64,000 bases of DNA from Nageia nagi (taxonomy: Eukaryota; Pinophyta): the NCBI GenBank assembly GCA_050084985.1, contig JBITNC010000001.1, forward strand, positions 165,106,001 to 165,170,000. Reading direction: 5' to 3'. This document shows, piece by piece, positions 35,739-47,820 of this stretch (its first letter is position 1; every line of letters begins with the position of its first letter). Made by a program: the position numbers and the translations under genes. Under the pieces are notes generated by a model that saw only the letters and a program-made list of their open reading frames with translations, was not told where the DNA came from and searched no databases.

Positions 35739-38190
35739 GAATGAGACTATGTTTGAATTATGCTATATAATGATAAGTTTTGAATAGCAATATGCTTTAT
35801 TTGTATCAATTTGATGTTGGTTTCAAGATATTTTGACACAGGTCATAAGTTAAATTGAGATGAAAAGTATGGAAAAAGACTCAAGGAACTAAAGGTGAAT
35901 TGGTGATAGGGAAGGAAGGGTAAGAGTGAGAAAATGATTGGTGTTGGTTCATTGACAAACTCTAATGACCATTGTAGATCATGTAGTTGCATGGTAGAAT
36001 AATTATTCATGAATATTGATTTTCATGATGAATGTGTTTTTATGGATGCGTGTGTATTAACAATCTATCCTACACAATGAGGTGACCTTCATAGGTAAAA
36101 TGTGTAATTAACTTCCTGTTGTGACTTTACACAATTTAAATTAGGATAGGGAGGGAAAAGAATATTCCTTTATTTTGAATTCAAATTTTTTACTTATATT
36201 TGTTAGTGAATTAAATTGAAAATTAAAACAATAATAGTTAGAAAGGACTAAGGTCACTTTGTGATATTACAAGATATTTAATGGTTTATGAAAATAATTG
36301 AGTTATGGCCTTACTTATTTTGTTTCCTTGTGTTAGGTATGGGCAATAGTTGGCACTGATTTGTCAGTTAATAAAAAAGGTTCCAAAGTATTAAATGCCA
36401 CTACAATCATCAACAACTTTAATAAAACCTACCATAAAAAAATTATTAAAAGGATGAGTAGACATTCATTTAGATATATTTGAACCTCCTTAGCTATAAA
36501 TAAGAGGGTGGAACAATAATAAAAACACCTATCTACTATCATTTCATTCTTGTTATTCTCAAGCTTTGGGTGTAGAGTTATGTAAATAAAAGAAGCTTTT
36601 CTCTTTCTAAGTCTAGGTGTATTCTTTCACATTTTAGACAATAAAGCTTAGTTAAAATAGTTCTATTTTGATGTTATTTAATAAGTTACATGAAAGGATT
36701 GTTTGATAAAAGTTCATGGAATTAATTGTTGATAGAGGTATTATACTATTTGAAAGGACATATTGATTTTTTTATTTGACATAATCCATGTGAAAGTTGG
36801 TACCTTATCTTTTCTTTGAAAAGTAAAGGAGTGAGATTTTATTATTATTATTTTTATTTAAATCTAATGGTGGGAAATCCTAAGAACAAATGTGTTATGG
36901 AATAATGATGAAACTAATCAATTAATTATGTTTCAAGCTCACACCTTATCACCTTACTCGCATTTACTCCCTGTTGTGTTCTCTCATGACTATGACCATA
37001 ATATTTGATACAAAACCATTTTAACTACTCTTTGTTAGATCTCTAAACCTTCCTGACCAAAAACTCCCATCTAGGCATATATTGGAAAAATATTGGCAAA
37101 GGTTTTAGAGTTTGGATATAATCTCGACTGTAGTGCACTTTTTAGGATGACCCATTCTATGCATACCCTTCCATCATTATAGTCCATGGATAAAGGTTTT
37201 CAAACTTGCTATTGTAAAACAATACCCAAACTTTGTGTATTCTCTTCATGTTAGGCATTTGCAACCATAATATGAAATGAGAAATAATTTGAACTACTCC
37301 TTGATGGATCTCTATACCTCCTTCCTAATTTATCATAGTGATGCACATTGAGACTTGCTGTCAAAAGCATGTAAAACCATTTTTAATTATGATTTGATGT
37401 ATCTCCATACTGTCTTCTCAAGCTCACATGGTGATTCATGATCAGAGAATGCTAACAAAGGCTGTAGAGTTTGGGTTCATGCCTGATCATTCTATGTACG
37501 ATTCCCTCTCCTGTTTTCTCTATATGTTTCTCCATATTCATTTGAAAAGACTTCCATAGGCATTTCTTATGATTATTTGAACAAATTTTATACTCTAAGA
37601 CTCCCTACGCTATCACACCTTGGAAAAACTCATGAGAATTGAGATGAGAATGTTGTTATATTCCTTATCCTGTGTAGTCTTATAGACATGGATCAAATAT
37701 ATCTATGATGTATTGATTAGTAAATAGCATTCAATTTCCATTCAAACTATTGAATACTTCTCCCAATGAGACTTTTATTTCAATACATGTAGGATAATCT
37801 TAGATCTATGGCGAAAACCATGATCACTCTCCACTTACAAATAGCATTATAAAACTAGAATGTATGTCACATATTATTTCTATTTTCATTAAAGGAAAAG
37901 CTTATGGATTATGACTAGCCTCTCCTCAAACTCATTTCAGAGAACCACTGAAATGACAAGTCTCATATGAGACCTTTCATACATCTCAATGTTGATAATT
38001 ATTTGATTATGGCAGTTAGGTTTTAGATTTTCCATGTTTATTAGTGTATATGAATTTGATGTTAATTTTTAAGTAAGAGGTAAAGTAAAGAAATCTATTA
38101 AATTTTTAAAATAATTTATGGAAATAAATATATATTTTTTGAATGAAAAGATTTTATATTATTAAAATACAAATCTAGTCATATAAAAGG
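35739..38190. other. Gene-free stretch with a possible old LTR and degenerate repeats
   Basis: No protein family was recognised. At 36490-36660 'agctataaataagagggtgg' and, about 90 bp later, 'aaataaaagaagc' look like a TATA box and a polyadenylation signal of an LTR, but no partner was found. At 37015-37480 three diverged copies of a motif recur ('aactactc.ttg.tggatctctatacct' style; near 37030, 37293 and 37390), as does 'aaaggctgtagagtttggg' (37459) against 'aaaggttttagagtttgg' (37099). Confidence 0.35.
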
Positions 38191-38199
38191 GATCGGGTG

Positions 38200-39530
38200 G
38201 TAGAGAGCACACTCCAAAAGAGTCATACTATCACACCTAGGTTCGGAAGCATAAAACCAACACCAAAAAAAAAGTAGCCATAGTTAATCGGGAGACCAAA
38301 AACTCCTTATGGAGTGAAGAACAACTGAAAAAAAAACTAACTATTTAGGAGGATGGGGGGTGAAGTTATCAATTGACCCCAAGTAGGCCCAACCATGGTT
38401 ATTAGAGGGAGTATCATTCTAGCCATCATGGCCTGCCTTAGGAGAAGAGCCATTTGGTTCAAGTGTCATAGTAATAGGCATAGGAGGCTAAGGGTGAGGC
38501 CTACCAACCAAATCTAGCACACTCCCTAGCTAATCTAAGGGTGAGGAGATACATGGCCCTAACCAACCACTAAAAGAGAGTCCTTTGGATGTATATCCCT
38601 GCTAGAATGAACACATGAGGGAGAGGGCACATTTGAGTAGAACCACTTGGGATTCTGCAATAGTTGAGACCAATGACATCTGAGTGAAGAGGAAGGATGA
38701 TCCTATGAGGAACCATATCTGGAAGCCTATCATCATGAACTTGAAGAACATCATCATTGAAGCTACTATTGAGGAGGAGATCGATCAAGGGGAACTCTAC
38801 TCATGGCACAAGGGCCATTGGCCCAAAATTTTAGCATATGATGTAAGGTTTGAACCTCCATGTTTATCTTCTCTACTTGCATAATAATCTACAACCAAGC
38901 ATAATAAAAAATAACATATTTATCAGTAAGAGAAAAGGAAGTAGAGACATCCTTCCTACCAAAAATAATTCTATTTATATCTTTCTAGAGATGAAATAAG
39001 ATAGTGGTATGAAAAATGTGCCAAACTTCCTAGAGGGATTCTAAAAATTGAAGCGGGTCTCCTAAAATTGCATGAACCCAAGAACACATAGTAACCAAGA
39101 ACTGGTTAAAAAAAGATAGAATCCAATTCCAAGCTTCCTTGGCTTTTAAACAGGACCAGAACACATGCAAAAAGTCTTCAAAGGAGTTACAAAATGTATA
39201 AGTTGGGTTGAGCACTCCTAGATAACTTCTTTGAATCGTAATAGGCAAGCCTTGATGCAATAAACTCCACATAGAAAATTATGCTTAGGTTCTAGATAGG
39301 ACTTCCAAATTATACAAAAATGCAGTCACCACCAAGATGGTGAGGAGATAATATCCCACCTTAAATTGAGAATATCCACCATAAGAACATGTGGAGAAAG
39401 CTAGGAGTGCCCAAGGTGGGGCTTGTACTTCATTAGCTTGACTTTTTTGGGCCAAGCCCAATCCTTCCACCAAGGAGACTAGAAACCTTTCCTGGCTCAA
39501 CCTAAATAGAAAAGGGGACTTTGAACAAAA
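38200..39530 (-). mobile_element. LINE 3' end with reverse-transcriptase zinc-binding domain (decayed)
   Basis: On the - strand, 39272-39030 is open and reads SLLHQGLPITIQRS, then FCNSFEDFLHVFWSC and AKEAWNWILSFF. This is the zf-RVT module at the end of L1-type LINE ORF2: a 'W.....GLPT..rl' start, C..C-type pair, then H-x3-x-C and 'A..vWnW'. The first cysteine of the pair is replaced. The upstream RT is not visible; 39500-39285 is open but not diagnostic. Downstream (38788-38570) is an open, non-diagnostic C-terminal stretch. Truncation of the 5' end is typical of LINE insertions. Confidence 0.65.
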
Positions 39531-39539
39531 TGTAAATTA

Positions 39540-41400
39540 GTTAGATAGTACATTTTACATTCTTAAATGAATAGAGATTAATTTTTTGAGAATGTATTAA
39601 ATGATCTTTATAGCATGATGTAATAATGATTTTTATTTTGAGTAAAAGTACTAATAAAATATTTACTTAAGATTGAAGAATGGAGGAACCAAATCCTCTT
39701 AAGGTCCATAAGAATAGTTTTGAGTGGTATTCATTTGTATCATGGTCAATAATTCATAATGGATTGCCTAGATCATCAAACTCTTCACCTCCTTAGTACT
39801 CAACCTAATCTCCTTGATCTTTGGGAAAAGTTTGAACATGAAGACAAGAAGAACGACACTAAGAATGAAATTGTAATAGAAATCAAGTTTAAATTCATTA
39901 CATGTAATTGCTAGTTCAAGTTTGTAAATGGACCCTTATTAAATATTTAGGGTTACCTTCTTTTATTTTCCTTATGTAATAACCTTGTATTATCAATTGA
40001 AGGAGCCTTCATGTAATCTTTTAGATTTTACTTTAATAAGTATTTTTGAGCTTAAGTAGGTTCTTAGAAACCATTTAGATTGCCTACAAGATATTTATGG
40101 AATGGTATTTAATATATTTTACAAAATAATAATAATAATGTAATCCCTAATTTATATTTTATGATGAGCATGATGGTATTAAGATAGATATAATTTCATA
40201 AAGATGATTTGTAATACAAGAAAAATGTATTAGGATAACATCAAAATCTTATTTTATGCTTGTAAATGATTGATAGAATGGAATATGGTATGAGATTGTG
40301 AGCATCCAAAAATTATGCAGTGTCCTTTGGGGATACTTACTTTGCAATGTCTAAAACATTACTTGTATTATGATGTGCTTAGATGGGTGGTAGTTGATCT
40401 AAACCTATAGTAGACAAGTGTTAGTAGGGATCTCTACACTATGGTCCCTTAAGGCCTCAAAGTGTACTCAAGTAGAGGTTTGAAACCTCCTTGAATGAAT
40501 GTAGATCTCCATCCCATAGCCAAGTGGGTACTAGAAAATAAGTAAATGCCTATTATGTAAGATGACATGCTTATATTATGCTAAAATAATGATTAGAATG
40601 ATAAAAATGAGCTAAATTATATGCATCTAACCTAGGAGATATACTACACATCATACAAAATGCATGCAATAAAATATATGTAAGGATATAATATTACTCC
40701 TTGTGCTCCCCATAATAGCTCCAACACTTGAAAATAAAGATCAAAATCCTAAGCTTTGTATATTCTCTTGGACCTTGATGCTATGCTGGACTTGAATGGA
40801 GAGTGTTCTTGGATCAACTATGAGTAATCTCCATTGCATATGGCTATACTTGGATGCACTTTGCTTATGTATGTTCTTGGATAGTTTAGTTGCAATATAG
40901 ACATTGTTGGATGGAGAGAGTGTTCAGCTTGGTCAAAATGGACCTTCAATGCTAGTGGAGAATCCACCCAAGTCAAAGTGGGAGATAAAAAGGAGATACC
41001 CTAGCTGATTGGTTTGTTCAATGTGCTTGAGTGCGCCACCTTCCATTTGGGTGTAGGGGATCCATTGCTTACCTTTTTGGGTAGGCAATAGATTCAAACT
41101 TTTAGCTTTTAAAAATACATAGTTAGGATCATTCGAATGACCTGCCACTTGTTCAAATGACTTGTAAGTCATTCAAACAAATTGTTAGTTATTCCATTAA
41201 GGAACAATTTTCTCTAAGATGACAAAAAGGACAAAAATGACTACAAATGATCATGACATAATGACTAATGACCACATGACACTATAAACAACATAAAATG
41301 CACTTTTTAGTTGCTTACAAATGCCCCTTTTTGTGCTAAGCTTTGAACTTGCAAGAGGTTAAGTACAAAAATAGGTTAAATGATAAACTAATAGTAAGCT
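39540..41400. other. Non-coding stretch, possibly the 3' LTR region of the large Tat element
   Basis: No coding family is seen. The 40.2-41.3 kb portion is gene-free and shares words with the repeat region that follows, including a perfect 12-bp palindrome TCATTCGAATGA at 41129-41140 that recurs at 46267-46278. If the Tat element on the - strand is one unit, its 3' LTR should lie here or just left of it. I could not find LTR ends without the partner copy. Confidence 0.3.
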
Positions 41401-42600
41401 AACAATCGATAATGATAAATGACTTAAGATGACAAAATGTTTAGGATGAGAGCTAGTTTCCATACATGATAAGTATAATATCAAGCCAATCACTCGACCC
41501 TAATTTGGTTTCAATGCATGATAGGTCATATAAGATAGAATTGAGTTTCATGATAATGATTTGAAAATCAAGGTGAGACAACATTTGACAAGTGCATCAA
41601 GTGAACATTGAGGTAATAAAATATTTAATCTAATCTAATCTAAACTAAACTAAGCTAAACTAATCTAAGTGTTGAAAGGGAAATGATCTTTGCTTTGACC
41701 CAACAATCAAAGGGTATTATAGTACATGATTAGTTAGGATGAGAGCTAGTTTTGGTACATGATAGGACATATAAGGTCATCCCAATAAAACATCATGATG
41801 GAACAATCATAAAACACAATGAAAAAATATAATACATAATTCTGCTTTGCCCCAATAGTTGAAGGGTGCTAATGACTAGTCAAGATGAGAGTTGGTTTTG
41901 ATGCATAATAGGCCATATAATGTCATCATGAACACCATGAAAATCCAACAAAGTCTAGTTTTGATGCATGATAGGCCATATAAGATGGAATTAGATTTCA
42001 TGATCAAGTTTTAACGATCAAAGGTGGGATAATTATGACAAATAAATAATTAATTTTAAAGCAAATTTTTTTAAACTAATCTAAATGCTAAAAAGGGAAA
42101 TGATCTTTGCTTTGCCCCAATAGCTAAACAATACTATGGTACATGATCAATCAAAATGAAACCTAGTTTCAACACATGATAGGCCATATAAGGTCATCCC
42201 AATGAAACAAACACATTGAAATAAATGTAAAACATGATGAATGATACATGATTCTACTTTACCCCACTAGTCAAAGGGTGACTATGATACAATTAGGATA
42301 AGAGCTGATTTTAATGCATGATAGGACATATAAGATCATCTTGAATAAAGTATCACGATGGAACAATCACACCATAATAAAGTATGATACATGATTTTTA
42401 TTTGCCCCTACAATTGAAGGGTAAAAATGATTGATCAGGATGAGAACTAGTTTCGAAACTTGATAGGTCATATAAGCTCATCCTAACCATCTGACTCCAA
42501 TATGATTTTGATGCATGATAGGCTATATAAGATTGAGTTGAATAAGAATATTGTAGGCTTTTAGACATACCAAGAATTATACCATAGCATGCAAGCATAT
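41400..42600. repeat. Degenerate tandem repeats with two modules
   Basis: Module A, 'catgataggccatataag' and close variants, occurs near 41516, 41756, 41906, 41964, 42174, 42318, 42460 and 42517. Module B, 'tttgccccaatagttgaagg' and variants, occurs near 41695, 41845, 42112, 42258 and 42402. A and B alternate in much of the array, with 'gatgagagctagtttt' between. Steps are irregular (57-240 bp), so this is an old, decayed satellite-like array. Tat-lineage Ty3 elements are known for tandem repeats in the region between integrase and 3' LTR. Confidence 0.75.
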
Positions 42601-45055
42601 GATGCTTGATAAAATGTTAAATGATAAAGTTGATCATGATGATATTTGATTTTGTTCATTGATAATTGATCATGTTGAGCTAAAACAAGTTTGTTATGGT
42701 ACAGGATAACACAATGGTATGGATTAAAAATTAATCAACTATACAACATATGATAAGAGACCAAGTTGGTTGAACAAAATGATGACAAGGGAAATTGAGA
42801 CAATAATAAATAAATAAAAAGAACACATACATTAACATTGATCAAAATTTTTATCGATATTCTAGAGTGGATAGCTGAAAGATGATAAATGAATACAAAA
42901 GTGCCCATAATGACCAAGATGAAAATTCCAATGATAAGCCAAAGTGTATGGCCAGATGAAAAATTAAGATAGAGACTATGCTGAAGCACCCACGGTAGGA
43001 TTGAGAGAGTTAGAGTTTGAAATCTTAGGATCAAAGGTAGGTGAGCTTAAACGATTGATAGGCAAGCTTGGTTGATTGAAGAGGGATACATGCATAATTG
43101 ATGGGAAGTGGAACATGATGTCAAAATATAGGTAAAATAACCATTGGTCTTCCTCATGAATCAATTGAGTGTGGAAGCTAGATTCCCAACGAAGGTCACA
43201 TCACTAGAGCATAAATGTGATTGTATATGGGTGATAATGCTCCTTAGGATGAAGCACTAAAGGACCCATAAAGTGTAGGAAATAGAAGAAAAATTGATTC
43301 CATGGATAGTATAATATTATCTTCCATGTCTAATGAGGTTGATAGAGAAGGGCTAGGATAATGTGTAAGTGGTCAACATTATCTAGCTGATGAATGAAAA
43401 GGATAGCATAATGGGGGGGATACAAGGAGTGCAAGTGCTCATAATACTATGATTAAGAGTGATATGCAGCATGAGATAGGCATACTAAATGATGCAAGCA
43501 TAGATACAATAGTGAAGAGCATCCTAAGGAAGGTTAGGATGAAGACCATGGAAGAGGGCTCTATCCATGATTGTGATCGAAAGAGATAGTAGATAATGTT
43601 AGGACTTGATCAACATTCTCTAATAGGTTAAAAATGATGAAAGAAAAAGGGACAAGAGAAGAACATATAAGACCACTAAGAAATTCAAATTATTGATTAT
43701 TAACAAAAATGAATGAAATGGATTAAACAACAAAGGGAATGAAAGAAAGAAGGGACTAGACACTTGATCGTTTGATTGAATGGTCAAGGAAGATAAAATT
43801 TAATCAATAAAAGAATGATACGAAATAAGAAATAATGATTTTATTATTAAAAATAAAGATTGATTCCCACTAATAGACCCAAATGGGTGGAAAATGCAAA
43901 AAGAAATATTTCCATTGATAAGCCAAGTGGGTAGCCATGATGGTGCATTTGATGCATGGTTGGGTGACTAGGCATCTGAGTCAGATGAGCTAACATCATT
44001 GCTATAAGAGTTGGAATCTAATAGGTCCAACTCAAGGAGCAACTAATGTGAAAATGGTGGGAAGTGACACATAAAGGAGAAATGGTGACATAGAATCTAA
44101 TCTCCACCATGATGGATCATGTAGAAGGAATACGAAGATGACCACTGAAGTTGATACTGACGTATCAACTAGGAAATAGTGATTAGTTTGAAATACTCCC
44201 ATGGATGTAGAGATGATGGACTAGTGTAATGCACCAACTGCAACAAGAAGTGATTGCATAGGTTGTATACCATCACATGCCACATCCAATCAAGATGACT
44301 CAATAGCAATAAGAGCAAGTGAACATGATCGACATGTTCGAGATGATAGACTATGTAAATATTGAAGCAATTTTTAGGATGCTCATGAATGAAAGCAAGT
44401 CACTATCATGACATGGAATCGATAGCAGATGCAACCTAAAGGGTTAAGGCCATGTAGCTTCCATGTTACATAAGGACATCCTTAAGCTCACTTAGGAGGG
44501 AGAGGAAGTGAAAGAAATCCATGATAGGATAAAGAAGGATGAGAACAAAATGTAAGAGATGAAGAGGATGAGGAGAATAAGCTATGAGAAACAAAAGGAA
44601 TCACATGAGATCATATACACTCAGAAAGACATGGAGTGGTCCAAGCAATAATGATGGTAAAAATAGTAAATTAAGAAAAAGAATGGTCAAGAAGAGAGAT
44701 TCATAGAAGTGAAAATCCTGTACTAACATGCGAGGTTGAATTGTAGTGGATTGAAAAATCAAAGGAAATGATGGAGGAAATAGTGATGTGGTATGCACAT
44801 AATAACTGGATAGGAATGTAATGATGATGATATTAATGGGATGTGCATAAGTGAAAATATAGGACACAATGATGGATATATGCGTAATGGTTATGTGAAT
44901 TATCGAGATGAAATGGTGGATAGGCATGTGGAGGCAATGTGGATGGTCAAGATGGAATGATGAATAGGTACATGGAGACACTATGTAACCCTTCATGGTT
45001 ATCATAGCTATTAAATGAGACACAAAACATGAGAGGGATGCAAAGGACAAACTAA
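42601..45055. other. Gene-free stretch within the presumed Tat 3' region
   Basis: Rich in 'atgatg' and 'aatgatga' words. Long open frames on the - strand (for example 44601-45050) encode only low-complexity His/Ile/Ser-rich strings. They include a short internal duplication near 44900-44985 ('gatgaaatggtggatagg' against 'gatggaatgatgaatagg'). I regard these as non-coding. Confidence 0.4.
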
Positions 45056-45061
45056 CTAATC

Positions 45062-45670
45062 ATGGATCTGATGGAGCCATGGTGGAACAAAATCCATAAA
45101 GGAATACATGATGCTAGAGGATCCACAAGTGGTGAAGGTGAAAAAGAAAAGGTTAGACACATAGGACATACTCCTATGAATGTAGGAAAAGAGAAACAAG
45201 GATGGGCAAAAGTAGAGAGCATCTACTTGCACCAAGAACTGGCTGAAGCTAAGAGAGAAGCAAAGATACTAATGCATAAATGTGATATGCTATAGAGAGA
45301 GAACATTATGTGCATGCAGTCTTGCACAAAGCTCATGGTTAAGTAAAATAAATTAACTATAGAGAAGGAGGCAATAGCTAGGTAAGCTAAAGAGACAAAA
45401 AAGAAGTTGAAGCATAACTTTTGCAATGCTCACTCTAGTATGCATTGAAATAAGGAGATATGGAAGAGGAGGGGCAATGTATATGAGAATTTGCTCATAC
45501 ACCACAAAATCCATGTTCCAAGGGCAATGTTAGATGCCTTGGAAGTGGATGAGATAGCTATGGATTCTACAGTGGAGAACCTATAGTTACAATAGACTCA
45601 AGATGAAGAAAACACAAAACATAATGAAGGGAACACAAAACCAAGTATAGACTGGATCAAAAGCTTGTTA
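45062..45670 (+). pseudogene. Possible coiled-coil ORF remnant, function unknown
   Basis: The + strand is open for 77 codons (45062-45292) and stays largely readable to about 45670 if the TAG and TAA codons are ignored. It is rich in Lys, Glu and Ala with heptad-like spacing (LHQELAEAKREAKILMHKCD) and later AMLDALEVDEIAMDS. The composition differs from the flanking 'atgata' repeats. It is antisense to the Tat element. It could be the decayed end of an additional ORF related to the PMD-like ORF further right, or a separate captured gene. No family was recognised. Confidence 0.35.
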
Positions 45671-45834
45671 GAATAAAAGAAGTGATAATGAAAATAAGGA
45701 TGAAGATGGATGAATGTAAAAATTCACCAACGCATGATGTAAAATAAAGACAATTAAGAAAAAGATGTTTTGTTATATACATGATTTTATTTTTGTTTTT
45801 TTTTAAATGAAAAAAACACAATGTTTAATGATAT

Positions 45835-46030
45835 GGCAAAAATAAATGATAAAAGATTAACACAACAAATGATAAAAGTAATAAATGACAACAATGAGAA
45901 ATGGTAAATGATAAAATGAAAAATGATGAAGATGATAAATGATAAAAATGATGCATGATAAATGATAAGAAAGATGAATGATAAAAATGATTAATGATAA
46001 AATATAAATGTAATAAAAGATAAAAGATAA
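45835..46030. repeat. Low-complexity 'aaatgataaa' tract
   Basis: Nearly 200 bp of 'aatgataaa', 'gatgataaatgat' and 'gatgcatgataaatgat' words. It leaves the - strand open as a His/Ile/Tyr-rich string that is not a protein family. It lies between two module-B copies of the surrounding repeat. Confidence 0.8.
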
Positions 46031-47700
46031 TGACCTCTGCTTTGCCCTAGCAGATGAAGGGAACATGACTATAAGCATGCAAACCTATCAAGCATATAGC
46101 TGATGCTCACACAAAAATGATAAATGACACATGAAATAAGAAGGTGTGATGGATGATAAGGAAATACACCTAACCATTTGACTAAATGGAACATGAAACA
46201 AACATCACCACCAAAGGTTTACAAGGTGTGACATAGACCAAGAAAATCATTTGGATGATTGAAAAATCATTCGAATGACTCTAACTGACCAATCATTTGA
46301 ACAATTGACAAATCATTCAAACAACCTTAATAGGGAAAAAGGAAAATTTATGATTGATAATCCCCTATAAAAAATAAATCCCATGTGCCTTATGTTATGC
46401 AAAAATGCATAACTCATATATGGGATACATGACTCATAAAGTATAGCTTGAAGGATTCTTGATCATAGGTTACACATTCTATCTTCAAGATAGTGCGAGG
46501 ATGTAATTGGGGATCCTTCAAGCTTTTGATAAAATAGACATCAAAACAAGACCATGAAACTAAGCATGGACATAAGGATTCGATTGAGAAATCACATGAT
46601 CAGATGACATAAATAAATAAATACATAAAAGTTTAATGTTGAAATAAAATTACCCATCAAAGAGAAATTGAAAAATATAATGTCTAATGATATGGCTAAA
46701 GAAAATACCTTCTACTTTTCCTTAGTAGTTAAAGGGAAAATGATCGTGTATTCATAGCACATGGGAATATGACACTTGTATAAAAAATGAGAAAGCTAAA
46801 TATGATGACATATGAATATGTTTATTACCAATCCACCATGTTGAACCAAAGTGACATCATTAAGTATGATGATTTCAAAATATGTTTATTGCCAATCCAT
46901 TAGGTCAAACTAAAATCATAATTATGTCTAATGAAAAAAATGACTTCATCTTTGCCCCAATATATGAAGGGTAAATGATCATAGGATCGCAAACCTACCA
47001 AGTGTAAATCCATAGCATGTAGGCATATGATGGTTTTACAAAATAAAGACTAAGCTAAACATGATGATGTATGAGTATGTTGATTGCCAATCATTCATGT
47101 TGTTTAATTGTTGATTTTTTTTGCTTTTGTTGATTATTTGTTAGATGTTTTTGCTTTTATGGTTTTGTTTTTATGGTTTGTTGAGGTTAGCTAGGGTAAT
47201 AAAGGATACATTAGGGTATATGCAACCACAACAAACTTAGAACTACCTTGAAATAAATTCACCAAGAGAATATACATAATCCAAAAATAAAATATGCAAA
47301 CTAGGGTAAAATGAATCCATATAAGGGATATAGTTAGTATGCAAGTTTTTATTGTTTATGTTTTGATATTTTTTTTCTTTACCATTAGGGCTTATTTTTT
47401 TATTTATTTTAGCTTTACAAATCATCCTTCAATCAGATGATCTAATTCAATGGTTTTCCAAGTGAAGGATGAATTTGATAGTCATTAGAATGACTAATAA
47501 TTTGACATTATGATTTTTTATTTGTTTTAGTTTTGCAAATTATTCTTCAACTAGATGATTTGATGTTAAGGGTCATTCAGGTGAAGGACAATTTTGATAG
47601 TTGTTCAAATGATTAGTAGATTATTCATGACTTGGATGATTCATTCAATCCAATCATCACTAAGAAGAATGATTTTGACTAACATAAAATTAACTAAAAA
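46031..47700. repeat. Second block of the Tat 3'-region repeats
   Basis: Module B recurs near 46038 ('ctttgccctagcagatgaag'), 46706 and 46952 ('tttgccccaatatatgaagg'). 'gcaaacctatcaag' and 'gcaaacctaccaag' pair at 46079 and 46989, and 'atgttgattgccaatc' variants recur near 46816, 46885 and 47077. Words based on 'tcattcgaatga' or 'tcatttgaa' cluster at 46245-46320 and again at 47420-47660. The array is antisense-neutral and non-coding. Confidence 0.6.
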
Positions 47701-47820
47701 ATACAAGCTACAAACTTAGACAAAAATGCAATAGGACATCTTAGGAAACACATAGGATTGACTTAGACTTAGAGATTGCTAAATTTGACATAGAATTAAC
47801 AAATTAATTGATAAATACTA

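Noticed and set aside
44601-45050. A 149-codon open frame on the - strand
   Set aside because: It encodes low-complexity His/Ile/Ser-rich sequence from 'atgatg' repeats with an internal duplication; nothing protein-like was recognised.
45223-46078. Membrane-protein-like open frames on the - strand
   Set aside because: They are hydrophobic strings produced by AT-rich 'atgata' repeats opposite the coiled-coil-like frame.
41400-47700. CRISPR-like array because of regularly recurring words
   Set aside because: Spacing is irregular (57-240 bp), the repeats are degenerate, and the context is a plant retrotransposon.
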